Positions 54,195 through 62,174 of a stretch of 64,000 nucleotides of DNA are shown here, piece after piece. The number at the start of each line of letters is the position of its first letter. Position 1 is the first letter of the stretch. Under the pieces are notes generated by a model. The model ran no database searches. It was not told the origin of the DNA and saw nothing but the letters and a program-made list of their open reading frames with translations. Source of the stretch: Arthrobacter sp. NtRootA1 (GTDB taxonomy: Bacteria; Actinomycetota; Actinomycetes; Actinomycetales; Micrococcaceae); assembly GCF_019976975.1 (NCBI RefSeq), contig NZ_AP024630.1:186001-250000 (forward strand). Reading direction: 5' to 3'. The position numbers and the translations under genes were made by a program.

Positions 54195-54305
54195 TTAGGG
54201 GATGTTGTGCCAGAAAAGGCGAACGACATCAACGACTAGTCGGATGATGTTGACCGCCAGATTCCAGGCGCCCCATGGTTCTTCACGTTTCCGTTTGGAT
54301 TCCAC
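54195..54305 (-). CDS. Possible 36-residue amphipathic peptide
   Basis: The frame runs from GTG 54305 to a TAA. It has a consensus AGGAGG ribosome site seven bases upstream (54313-54318), the best in this region. Residues 1-12 are charged (ESKRKREEPWG), and the rest, WNLAVNIIRLVVDVVRLFW, would form a hydrophobic or amphipathic helix. It stands in a gene-poor stretch. I know no homologue. It might be a membrane-active peptide, a leader or a type I toxin-like product. Confidence 0.45.
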   Translation of the reverse strand: MESKRKREEPWGAWNLAVNIIRLVVDVVRLFWHNIP

Positions 54306-54454
54306 GCCGGCACCTCCTGCCAGAGGAAAAGGGCACGGCCTGCACGTGTCTATGGGCACAACAACGTTGCGCCCTACGTGTATAGGGCCATACACTCAAA
54401 GTGTTCGGATTTGAGGATATGACCCTCTGACCGCACCAATGAGCGCACCGCGCT

Positions 54455-54489
54455 GAACAAAGACCCGATTGCACTCGGGTCTTTTGTTC
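54455..54489. terminator. Strong hairpin with T-rich flank, no evident gene upstream
   Basis: GAACAAAGACCCGA (54455-54468) pairs with TCGGGTCTTTTGTTC (54475-54489) with one bulge around TTGCAC. Read on the plus strand it has the TCTTTTGTT tail of an intrinsic terminator. No protein gene precedes it on this strand, so it may end a small RNA. On the minus strand it could end the hsdR-remnant transcript. Confidence 0.55.
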
Positions 54490-54494
54490 ATTAA

Positions 54495-54656
54495 CGGCAC
54501 AGCAGGCTCTTGCCTGATGATTCCAGCGTATCGGCCAGGAGACATCGCAACGCACACGCTGGCGTGGTTTCGGACGAGGAAATCACCAGAGCGGCTGAGG
54601 GAGGCATGGACAACGCCCCCGTCAAGCCGGGCAGCCGTTTTATTGTGAAGTCTTAG
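54495..54656 (+). pseudogene. Possible C-terminal fragment of an antitoxin-like protein
   Basis: The 53-codon open stretch, bounded by TAA at 54492 and TAG at 54654, ends DEEITRAAEGGMDNAPVKPG followed by SRFIVKS. The acidic pattern resembles the C-terminal tails of small actinobacterial antitoxins. It lacks an ATG; only a TTG at 54510 and a GTG at 54564 could start it. More likely a remnant than a gene. Confidence 0.3.
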
Positions 54657-54670
54657 GACTCGGCTTCGAG

Positions 54671-54931
54671 CTAAAGCCGAGCCTCCGCAAACCGGGGTGC
54701 CATAGACTCCATCTGCTCCATCACCAGCTTGATCGCTTCCGGCTGCTTGTCCGGCGGGTATCCGAAACGAACCAGGAGCCTCTTGATCGAGGAACGGAGT
54801 TTTGCCCTGACGTCATCGCGCACCGAACAATGACTGCCGAATTTGCCGAGTTGGAGGCGGCGAAGACTGCAGGGTGGGACGTTAAGTGACGCGGCTTTGC
54901 GGGGAGCGGCTGAATGTACTGCTTCCACCAC
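54671..54931 (-). pseudogene. hsdR: C-terminal remnant of type I restriction subunit HsdR
   Basis: The last 50 codons (54671 to about 54820) read VRDDVRAKLRSSIKRLLVRFG then YPPDKQPEAIKLVMEQMESM. This matches the conserved C-terminal end of HsdR proteins (R-x2-VRAxLRxxVKRxLxxYGYPPDxQ). The roughly 900 residues that should precede it are missing, and no hsdM or hsdS is present. The codons before VRDD do not look like HsdR, so the break lies near 54825. A relic of a lost type I restriction system. Confidence 0.7.
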
Positions 54932-55134
54932 AGATCCTGGAAGCTGCCATTAGCAGCAAAAGAGTGGCCGACACTCCCTGAAATAGTGAAGCCCTGCACC
55001 CGAAAAGGTGCCGCCTTCACTGTCTCTGTGTGTCCGCGAAATCTGACCTCTACGGCCAAAAGAACCCGCGCAGATGTGTGTTTAGGGTAGGAGCATCGGA
55101 CTGACGAGCGGGTGTTCAGCCCCGAAGCCGCGGT

Positions 55135-55938
55135 TCAGTGGCTCCTTGCGGCCCCCACCACCAAGGTGGCATCGTGATCCTCATCGGTCAGCACGCGGGC
55201 CATCAGCCCCGCCCCAGTCAGGAGCGCCGCCGTCTCCGGAGCCTGCTGCCGGGAGGTCTCGACCAAAACCCACCCACCGGGCGCCAGCCACTCACCGGCC
55301 CCAACTGCAAGCCGGCGTTGGACATCCAAACCGTCAGTACCGCCGTCGAGCGCCACCATCGGTTCATGCAGGCGCGCCTCAGGCGGCATCATGCCGATGG
55401 AACCCGTAGGTACGTACGGGGCATTGGCGAGCACCACGTCCACCCGTCCACGAAGCTCAAGGGGGAGCGCGGCGTATAGATCGCCCTCGAAGACGCGCCC
55501 TCCACGGGGCTCGACGTTCTTGCGCGCGCAGCTCACCGCGACCGGATCGATGTCAGCGGCGTAGAGCTCGCAGCTCCCCAGAAGATCGCTGAGTGCCGCA
55601 CCGATCGCCCCCGAGCCACAGCAAAGATCGACGACGACGCCACCCGGCCGTACGATTGTCGCCGCCTGACGCACCAGGAACTCCGTGCGACGCCGTGGAA
55701 CGAATACGCCGGGTTCAACAACCATGCGGCTCCCGCAGAAATCCACCCAACCGAGGATGTGTTCCAAGGGCAGCCCGTTGACGCGCTGATCCACCATGAA
55801 GTCCAAATGGTCTGGACTCGTGGCGGCCTCGATGAGGAGTTGCGCTTCGTCTTCCGCGAAGACGCATCCGGCATCGCGGAGGGTGGTGGCGACGGACATT
55901 CTCCAGGTCACGGGTGCCATGCTAGCCGAGGGGTTCAC
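55135..55938 (-). CDS. HemK/PrmC-like protein N5-glutamine methyltransferase paralogue
   Basis: The 267-residue class I SAM methyltransferase has VVDLCCGSGAIGAAL (motif I, about 98-112), YAADIDPVAVSCARKN and NAPYVPTG in place of the usual NPPY motif. The Asn is retained but the first Pro is replaced, as seen in several actinobacterial paralogues that accompany a genuine PrmC. It may modify release factor or another protein glutamine. The start is uncertain: GTG 55938, ATG 55920 or an ATG a few codons later. Confidence 0.82.
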   Translation of the reverse strand: MNPSASMAPVTWRMSVATTLRDAGCVFAEDEAQLLIEAATSPDHLDFMVDQRVNGLPLEHILGWVDFCGSRMVVEPGVFVPRRRTEFLVRQAATIVRPGGVVVDLCCGSGAIGAALSDLLGSCELYAADIDPVAVSCARKNVEPRGGRVFEGDLYAALPLELRGRVDVVLANAPYVPTGSIGMMPPEARLHEPMVALDGGTDGLDVQRRLAVGAGEWLAPGGWVLVETSRQQAPETAALLTGAGLMARVLTDEDHDATLVVGAARSH

Positions 55939-56160
55939 AAAAGCGGCGATTCTTGGTTAGGGTATGACGCATGGGAACACTGATTTTTGAGTAGACCGGC
56001 CTCTGCTTTAGCGGAACAGCCGAGTTTAACCTGACAAAAATCCACGCCTGTTGAGGCCCTGCCTCCATGCCGTTCCCGTTGTCGACGCCATTTTTCTCGA
56101 ACCGCAAACGCCATGGTTTTGGTGCTTCTTCAGGACTCACACCTCTGAGGAGTCCAATAT

Positions 56161-56388
56161 ATGACTGCCAATCCTTCCGAAAACAACACCCCGGAGCCCG
56201 CTGCGTCGGGAAGTCCAAAGTCCGCCTCCGGCGGCATCAAGTCCAAACTGACTGATGCCCAGAAAGCGATGCTCGCCAGCAAGTCCGGCGGCGGCGCCCC
56301 CGCTGGCTGGCAAAGCACGGGCAAGGGCCACAAACCTACGTCCGCCAGCGGCAAGCAGGCCAAGACGGAGAAGAAGGTACGTTGGTGA
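56161..56388 (+). CDS. Small hypothetical basic protein
   Basis: The 75-residue Ser/Gly/Lys-rich protein ends KTEKKVRW. GAGGAG lies nine bases ahead of the ATG. The composition suggests a disordered, possibly nucleic-acid-binding or ribosome-associated protein; SKLTDAQKAMLASKSGGGAP is a likely short helix. No family recognised. The 222-base gap before it shows no other gene. Confidence 0.6.
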   Translation: MTANPSENNTPEPAASGSPKSASGGIKSKLTDAQKAMLASKSGGGAPAGWQSTGKGHKPTSASGKQAKTEKKVRW

Positions 56389-56475
56389 TTCCAGGACGCA
56401 GCTAAGTCCTGCAGACAACCATCTTCGGCCCACCTAGTATTGAAATTCCTTCGTTCCATAGGGAAAGGAAGAACC

Positions 56476-56736
56476 ATGACTGCAAACAATCAAGCCGAAA
56501 ATATCGATCCCGAGGTGGCCAGCCACTTGGTGGAGGCCATGGACATGGCTCCCATGCCTGAACCGGCAAGCATTGACGTATCTCTGGGTTTGGACCAGGA
56601 GCAGCACTGGCCCGACGGCAGCGGTAAACGCCGGCACCCGAAGGACCGCGATCAAGCCCACGGGCGAATGGGCCAGGGCGCAGCCGTGACGGCGGTCCAC
56701 CGGACAAGCCGCCCGCAGATGCCGCACTCCTCCTGA
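56476..56736 (+). CDS. Small hypothetical acidic protein
   Basis: The 86-residue protein starts at ATG 56476 behind AAAGGAAG. Residues 1-45 are acidic (NIDPEVASHLVEAMDMAPMPEP); the remainder is polar and His/Arg-rich (GKRRHPKDRDQAHGRMGQG). It shares its MTAN- start and size class with the gene upstream but no clear homology. No function can be proposed. Confidence 0.55.
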   Translation: MTANNQAENIDPEVASHLVEAMDMAPMPEPASIDVSLGLDQEQHWPDGSGKRRHPKDRDQAHGRMGQGAAVTAVHRTSRPQMPHSS

Positions 56737-56758
56737 GCGCGTCACCTACCGTAGCCAG

Positions 56759-56824
56759 CCCAACTAGGTAGCAGCACAGCGCGTTTAGAGCTCTCAAAAC
56801 GCGCTCAAGTGCGACCTAGTTGGG
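56759..56824. terminator. 66-bp intergenic palindrome, element 2
   Basis: The ends are CCCAACTAGG and CCTAGTTGGG, with pairing that continues outward through GCCAG/CTGGC (56753-56830). The inner stem is AGCGCGTTT against AAACGCGCT. It contains the TAG stop codon of ligD (56816-56818). Same length and end sequences as elements at 4825 and 60288. Likely bidirectional terminator between a small gene and ligD. Confidence 0.75.
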
Positions 56825-59368
56825 CTGGCTGACGTCTTCCGGGGACTTGTCAGGACGCCACCCACGCCACACCGGATGCCGTAGCCTGCCAGGGCCCGTC
56901 CATTCTCCGAAGGTCACTTCTGCTACCAGCTCCGGATCCACCCAGCGGGCACCTGCGGCGTCCTCGCGGGGGATATCGGCGAAGGGGGAGTCAGCAGTCA
57001 GGCGGGGCTCCAGTTTCTCCATGACATCCCTCAGCTGCCACTCTTTGAACCCGGTGCCCACCCGACCCACGTAGTGCAACTTCCCGCCCTCCGGAATGCC
57101 CAACAGCAACGAGCCAAAGGTCCCGTTCCGGGCACCAGCCCCGGGACGCCAGCCGCCCACAACCACTTCCTGGCTCTGCTCCAGCTTGAGTTTGATCCAC
57201 GAGCGGCTACGCCGGCCGATCACGTAGCGGCTATCTGCTTTCTTCGCCATCACGCCTTCCAAGCCGAGCTCAGCCGCGCTTGTCATGAGGTCTTCGACGT
57301 CGTGGTCCAACACGGCTGAAAGGTGAAGGGGGCAGCCCGCGCGAAGGCGTCCGGCAAACGCCGAAAGCCGTTCCCGACGCTCACGGAAAGGCAGGCCGCC
57401 CAAGTCCCTGCCGCCGTCGTACAGGAGGTCGAACAGCATGAGCTGCACCGGAACGGACGCACGGGCTCGTTCAATGTCTGCGGTTTTCACCAGGTTCATC
57501 CGCAGCTGCAGGCGGCCAAAATCAGGCCGTGAACCCTTGCCAAGCGCCACGATTTCACCGTCGGCCACGAAATCGCCGTCGGGCCAGCATGATCGGTCCG
57601 TTAGTTCGGGGTAGGTGGCGGTGAGATCGTTGCCGTTGCGACTCATCAGGCGGATCCTGCCATCGGTGCCGGTGATGATGGCCCGGATTCCGTCCCATTT
57701 CAGTTCGTACAGCCAGTCGTCGCTGCGAAGGTCGGCGACGGTGCCGGACGTGGCAAGCATGGGAGTGTAGTTCGGCATTGGCTCGGGTGCAGCTGGCTTT
57801 GATGCCCCGACGGGTGCGACCTTGTTCGACGGGCTGGCCGTGCCCTTGCGAAGCCGTCCACCTGGTTGCTCCTTCATCAAGTGGATCAGCCAACGGTCAC
57901 CGGTATTGATCAGTGCTAAACGCTTGGTCCCGTGCAGTCCACCACCTGGCTGTCCCGTCAGCGTTGCGATCACTTCCTTGCCGTCCCGCCATTTCTCGCA
58001 CGTGTACTCGCCACGGTCCCAAATGGTCATGGTCCCTGCTCCGTATTCACCTTTGGGAATGACGCCAGCGAAGTCCGCGTATTCCATCGGATGGTCTTCC
58101 GTATGAACGGCAAGGTTGTTCCGGTCCGGCGTCTCCGGGATACCACGCGGCAAAGCCCAGGACGCAAGGACGCCGTTGCGCTCCAAACGCAGGTCCAGGT
58201 GGTAGCGCCGGGCGTGATGCTCCTGGATGACGAAAATTCCCCCCGGCTGCGCGGGGTCGCCCGGCTTCGGCTGGTCTGAGGAGGAGCCCTTGGACGTCGG
58301 CGAGGCAAAAGCAGCCGACGACGCCGGGAACGGCTCCGGGGTCTTCTCCGGATCGCGCATCCCCACATATTTCGCGAGACGGTTCTCTACGGTCACCACG
58401 CGCTCGCGGGTGGCCGAACCGCTTCGGACTCCAGTGCCGTCGTCGTCATCCGTATACTCCCCGTGCGGCGGGAGGTGCCGTGACGAGATAGGGGCGAAGT
58501 GGTCTTTGCCGGTCTTGACCCGCTTCATCACCGCTGTGTAATCAAGATGGTCCAGGGTGCTCGAGGAGAGTTCGCGCCAGGTGCGGGGCGCCGCGACCGT
58601 AGGGTGGGCTTTGCCCCGGAGTGAGTACGGGACGATGGTGGTCTTGTTGCCGCTGTTCTGGCTCCAGTCCACCAACACTTTGCCGTGGCGGAGGGACTTC
58701 TTCATGTCGCTGACCACCAGCTCCGGATGGTCGGACTCTAGGGCACGCGCCAGCTCGTGGGCAAAGGCTGATACCTGCTCGGACTTCAGCGTCCCCTCCA
58801 GCCCAGTGTAGAGGTGTATGCCCTTGCTGCCGCTGGTCACCGGGACCGGTTCCATGCCCATGTCCTGCAGGATTGAGCGGGCAAGTTTGGCCACTTCAAC
58901 GCACTCAGGCAAGCCTGCGCCGGGACCGGGGTCAAGATCCAGGACGAAGCGGTCAGGCCGGAGCGGATTACCCTCAGCGTCCACCTGCCATTGGGGGACG
59001 TGGATCTCAAGGGAAGCTATCTGTGCCATCCATGTGAGCGTGGCGAGGTTGTTGACCATGGGGTAGACGTTGGTGTGGTCCGAGTGCTGGATGGCTGTGC
59101 GGGGGATCCACTTGGGTGCGGAGTCTTCGAGGTTCTTCTGGAAGAACACCTGTCCCGGGTGCTCGGCAGTGCCCACTCCGTTGACCCAGCGCTTGCGTGT
59201 GACGGGCCTGTTGGCGGCGGCAGGAATGAGGAAAGGCGCTACCGCGGCGTAGTACTCCAGGACTTCGGCCTTGGTTGTCCCGGTCTCGGGGTAGATGATC
59301 TTGCCCAGGTTGGTGAGGGTCAGCTCGTGGCCTTCCACATTCACCCGCTCCTGCTGCTTGCCTGCCAC
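56816..59368 (-). CDS. ligD: ATP-dependent DNA ligase LigD (polymerase-phosphoesterase-ligase)
   Basis: The 850-residue NHEJ enzyme has its domains in the mycobacterial order. The primase-polymerase domain (about 10-300) begins LTNLGKIIYPETGTTKAEVL and has FVLDLDPGPG with metal-binding Asp residues. The 3'-phosphoesterase (about 370-500) has HHARRYHLDLRLE and HPMEYADFAGVIPKGEYG. The ligase (about 540-850) has the adenylation motif ELKWDGIRA (Lys near 557). Its stop codon is inside the 66-bp palindrome. It is divergent from ku with only 38 bases between starts. Confidence 0.96.
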   Translation of the reverse strand: MAGKQQERVNVEGHELTLTNLGKIIYPETGTTKAEVLEYYAAVAPFLIPAAANRPVTRKRWVNGVGTAEHPGQVFFQKNLEDSAPKWIPRTAIQHSDHTNVYPMVNNLATLTWMAQIASLEIHVPQWQVDAEGNPLRPDRFVLDLDPGPGAGLPECVEVAKLARSILQDMGMEPVPVTSGSKGIHLYTGLEGTLKSEQVSAFAHELARALESDHPELVVSDMKKSLRHGKVLVDWSQNSGNKTTIVPYSLRGKAHPTVAAPRTWRELSSSTLDHLDYTAVMKRVKTGKDHFAPISSRHLPPHGEYTDDDDGTGVRSGSATRERVVTVENRLAKYVGMRDPEKTPEPFPASSAAFASPTSKGSSSDQPKPGDPAQPGGIFVIQEHHARRYHLDLRLERNGVLASWALPRGIPETPDRNNLAVHTEDHPMEYADFAGVIPKGEYGAGTMTIWDRGEYTCEKWRDGKEVIATLTGQPGGGLHGTKRLALINTGDRWLIHLMKEQPGGRLRKGTASPSNKVAPVGASKPAAPEPMPNYTPMLATSGTVADLRSDDWLYELKWDGIRAIITGTDGRIRLMSRNGNDLTATYPELTDRSCWPDGDFVADGEIVALGKGSRPDFGRLQLRMNLVKTADIERARASVPVQLMLFDLLYDGGRDLGGLPFRERRERLSAFAGRLRAGCPLHLSAVLDHDVEDLMTSAAELGLEGVMAKKADSRYVIGRRSRSWIKLKLEQSQEVVVGGWRPGAGARNGTFGSLLLGIPEGGKLHYVGRVGTGFKEWQLRDVMEKLEPRLTADSPFADIPREDAAGARWVDPELVAEVTFGEWTGPGRLRHPVWRGWRPDKSPEDVSQPN

Positions 59369-59406
59369 CTCTTCTCCTCTGCTGTCTTGTGCTGTTGACT
59401 GGGTGC

Positions 59407-60273
59407 ATGAGGGCTATATGGAAGGGATCTATCGCGTTCGGTCTGGTCAACGTACCAGTGAAGCTCTATAGCGCCACGGAGGACCACGATATTGGCCTTC
59501 ACCAAGTCCACAATAAGGACGGCGGACGCATCCGGTACCAGCGGAAATGTGAAATTTGCGGAGATGTTGTTGCCTACGAAGATATCGACAAGGCCTACGA
59601 AGAGGAAGGCCGCACAGTGGTCCTCACGGCGGCCGAATTGAAGTCCTTGCCGGAAGAGAACAGCCGCGAAATAGAGGTAGTGGAATTCATCCCTGCCGAG
59701 CAACTGGACCCGATCATGTACGAGCGCAGTTATTTCCTGGAGCCGGATTCCAAATCCCCCAAAGCCTATATGCTGCTGCGGCAGACACTTGAGGATACGG
59801 ACAGGATTGCTATTGTCCAGTACGCGCTGCGGCAGAAGACGCGGCTCGGAGCCCTGCGCGTACGTGGGGACGTACTCCTTTTGCAGGCACTTCTCTGGGG
59901 CGATGAAGTCCGGGAGGCCAAGTTCCCCTCGCTTGAGACGGACATCAAGATCTCCGATAAGGAACTCGAAATGTCCTCCGCGCTGGTGGACTCCATGGCC
60001 CACGATTTCGACCCCGACGAATACACCGACGATTACCAGGTGCAGCTCCGCACGTTGATCGAGGCCAAGCTGGAAAAGGGGGAGGCGTTGGACACGGAAG
60101 CGACGTTCGGTGCCGTGGAAGGCGAAGGGGAAGGCGGCGACGTCATCGACCTCATGGAGGCTTTGAAACGAAGCCTGGACAAGAAACGCGGCAAGGAAAA
60201 AGCGGCCGACGACGACGCTGCCGCCAGCAAAACTACCAGCAAGCCAAAGGCGCGGGCCAAGAAAAAGGCGTGA
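59407..60273 (+). CDS. ku: Ku protein, non-homologous end joining
   Basis: The 288-residue bacterial Ku starts MRAIWKGSIAFGLVNVPVKLYSATE and contains CEICGDVVAYEDIDKAYE and IPAEQLDPIMYERSYFLEPD, all family hallmarks. It threads as a homodimer onto DNA ends and recruits LigD. A Lys/Ala-rich C-terminal tail (KPKARAKKKA) probably binds DNA. ATG 59407 is preferred to an earlier ATG, since homology begins there. The divergent pairing with ligD suggests joint regulation. Confidence 0.96.
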   Translation: MRAIWKGSIAFGLVNVPVKLYSATEDHDIGLHQVHNKDGGRIRYQRKCEICGDVVAYEDIDKAYEEEGRTVVLTAAELKSLPEENSREIEVVEFIPAEQLDPIMYERSYFLEPDSKSPKAYMLLRQTLEDTDRIAIVQYALRQKTRLGALRVRGDVLLLQALLWGDEVREAKFPSLETDIKISDKELEMSSALVDSMAHDFDPDEYTDDYQVQLRTLIEAKLEKGEALDTEATFGAVEGEGEGGDVIDLMEALKRSLDKKRGKEKAADDDAAASKTTSKPKARAKKKA

Positions 60274-60287
60274 CCCGGCGTCGGGCT

Positions 60288-60353
60288 CCCAACTGGGTCG
60301 CATTTGTGCGCGTTCAGGGCGCCCTAAACGCGCACAAATGCGACCCAGTTGTG
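60288..60353. terminator. 66-bp intergenic palindrome, element 3
   Basis: CAACTGGGTCGCATTTGTG and its complement form a stem of at least 25 bp, closed by GCGCGTT/AAACGCGC around a short GC-rich loop. Ends match elements 1 and 2. It lies in the convergent gap between ku and the ABC permease gene. Confidence 0.75.
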
Positions 60354-60363
60354 TGCGTGAGCC

Positions 60364-61200
60364 TCAGCCTTTGACTGAACCCGCGGTGAGTCCCTGGACG
60401 ATGAACTTACTGGCGAAGGCGAAGATCACCAGTGTTGGAACCACCGTCAGAACCGCAGCAGCAGACATGGAACCCCAGTCAATGTTGAAGCTGGAGATAA
60501 AGCCGGCCAACGCCGTCGGAATGGTCTTATTGCTGTCGCTGTTCATCAGGGTCACGGACAAGAACAGCTCGTTCCAGCAATTGACGAAGTTGAAGACGAA
60601 ACTCGCTGCAATGCCGGGCAGCATCACGGGAACAATGACCTTGAAGAGTGCACTCAGCCTGGAGCAGCCGTCAATCATGGCGGCTTCCTCCAACGCGTCA
60701 GGAACATTCTCGAAAAAGCCACGGAGCATGATGGTGCAGAAGGGAATGCAGATCGCGATATAGATCAGGATCAGCCCTGTCTTGGAGTCCACCAGTCCGA
60801 AGTCGGTCATCATGAGGTAAAGGGGACCCAGGGCAATAAATCCGGGAATCATCTGCGTCACAAGGAATGCCCCCAGCACGGCACCGCGTCCGGAGAAATG
60901 GAACCGCGCCAGAACGTAGGCGGAGAGCAGCGAAATCAGTGTTGCCACCGAGGCGGCCACCAGCGCCACCACCAGGCTGTTGAGCATGTACTGGCCGAAG
61001 TCGGACTTCGTGAAGAGCCCGATGTAGTTGTCCAGGGACAATTGCCGCGGCCAGTAATCCAGTGGCAGCGAATAGATCGCCCCCGGCTCCTTTAGGGACG
61101 TCACCACGATCCAGTACAACGGGAACACGGTGGCGACCAGGCACAACGCCAGGAAAATAACCTTGGAAATCCTGCCTGCGAGCGTCGGACTGTTGATCAT
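60364..61200 (-). CDS. Carbohydrate ABC transporter permease (MalG/LacG type)
   Basis: The 278-residue inner-membrane permease of CUT1 type has six helices and the EAA loop ENVPDALEEAAMIDGCSRLSALFKVIVPVMLPG, which contacts the ATPase. It starts inside the stop of the other permease gene (four-base overlap). Usual last gene of a binding protein-permease-permease operon. The ATPase (MsiK-like) is not in the window and is often encoded elsewhere in actinobacteria. Confidence 0.93.
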   Translation of the reverse strand: MINSPTLAGRISKVIFLALCLVATVFPLYWIVVTSLKEPGAIYSLPLDYWPRQLSLDNYIGLFTKSDFGQYMLNSLVVALVAASVATLISLLSAYVLARFHFSGRGAVLGAFLVTQMIPGFIALGPLYLMMTDFGLVDSKTGLILIYIAICIPFCTIMLRGFFENVPDALEEAAMIDGCSRLSALFKVIVPVMLPGIAASFVFNFVNCWNELFLSVTLMNSDSNKTIPTALAGFISSFNIDWGSMSAAAVLTVVPTLVIFAFASKFIVQGLTAGSVKG

Positions 61201-62168
61201 TGGGCTCCCTTTCTAAAGCGGACAGCCATGAGATAGAAGGCAGCGAACAGCATCAGGGTGAGCACAACGATCAAGCCGAGCGCGGACGCCTTTCCGTAGT
61301 CACCCTCCTGCGTAATCTTGATCATGTACGTCGTGATTATGTGGGTTTGATCGGCCGGTCCACCGCCGGTCATGGCAAAGATGATGTCCGGAAAGTTGAA
61401 GATCCAGATCACTCGCAAAAGGATGGTAAGTGCCAAAGTAGTGGCGATGCTCGGCAGCGTGATACTGATGAACGTCCGTACCTTTCCGGCACCATCCAAG
61501 GCAGCGGCCTCGTACATTTCGTCGGACACCGACTGCAGGGCGGCGAGGATCATGATGGCAAAGAACGTTACGCCGTACCAGATGTTGGCAACGATGATGG
61601 CCGTCATGGCGAAGCCGGGATCGGACAGCCACGGAATGGGCGAGCTGATGAGCCCCGCCTTCATCAACAGGTCATTGACCACGCCAAATTCGGCATTGAA
61701 CATCCACCGGAAAAGCATGCCGATGAGGAAGCCGGATACTGCCCACGGAAAGAAGATCATGGCCTGGTAGGCTCCACGCATCCTGAACCGCCGCTTCAGG
61801 AACAGCGCCACCGCGAAACCGATCACCACTTGCGGAACCAGCGAGCCAACCACCCACACCACCGTGTTGCGGACGATTGTCCCGAATTCAGGGGCATCGA
61901 ACAGGCTCTGGAAATTGGCAAAACCAACCCAGGATGTGTCCGAAAGGTCGTTCAGGTTCCAGTTCCGGAACGCCATCTGGCTGCCGGAGATCATGGGGTA
62001 GTACGTGAATACCCCTACGAACAAGGCGGCCGGTGCCAGGAAGGCCAGCAAGGTAAAAGCTGTCCGGGCGCTGAACCGTCGTTTGGACAGGGTGCCACTG
62101 CCGGGATCCGGCTGTACGGTCTTCCGGCCCGATGGTGGGGGTGCGGCCCGCTTGACGTCGAGACTCAC
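61197..62168 (-). CDS. Carbohydrate ABC transporter permease (MalF/UgpA type)
   Basis: The 323-residue permease has a cytoplasmic N-tail, six helices and the EAA loop VSDEMYEAAALDGAGKVRTFISITLPSIA. It forms the heteromeric channel with the next gene's product. It follows the binding-protein gene by six bases. Substrate class is sugar or glycoside, inferred from the CUT1 family only. Confidence 0.93.
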   Translation of the reverse strand: MSLDVKRAAPPPSGRKTVQPDPGSGTLSKRRFSARTAFTLLAFLAPAALFVGVFTYYPMISGSQMAFRNWNLNDLSDTSWVGFANFQSLFDAPEFGTIVRNTVVWVVGSLVPQVVIGFAVALFLKRRFRMRGAYQAMIFFPWAVSGFLIGMLFRWMFNAEFGVVNDLLMKAGLISSPIPWLSDPGFAMTAIIVANIWYGVTFFAIMILAALQSVSDEMYEAAALDGAGKVRTFISITLPSIATTLALTILLRVIWIFNFPDIIFAMTGGGPADQTHIITTYMIKITQEGDYGKASALGLIVVLTLMLFAAFYLMAVRFRKGAQ

Positions 62169-62174
62169 CGGAAG

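Larger units (their letters stand above)
53861..55134. other. Gene-poor scar region of about 1.27 kb
   Basis: No full-length gene is visible between the MHS transporter and the methyltransferase. The stretch holds TTGCCC repeats, a possible 36-residue peptide, an inverted repeat GTGTAT-N6-ATACAC near 54380, a terminator-like hairpin, an antitoxin-like tail, a CTCGGCTT/AAAGCCGAG hairpin (54659-54681) and the HsdR stump. Other frames longer than 60 codons look like noise. The mixture of broken defence-type genes suggests past insertion and decay. Confidence 0.6.

Noticed and set aside
54421..54500. tRNA gene before the hairpin at 54455
   Set aside because: No GGTTCGAATCC-type T-arm, no anticodon-arm pairing and no CCA-side acceptor stem could be found.
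55939..56160. Riboswitch in the 222-base leader of the small gene at 56161
   Set aside because: No conserved riboswitch core was recognised; only weak pairing is visible.
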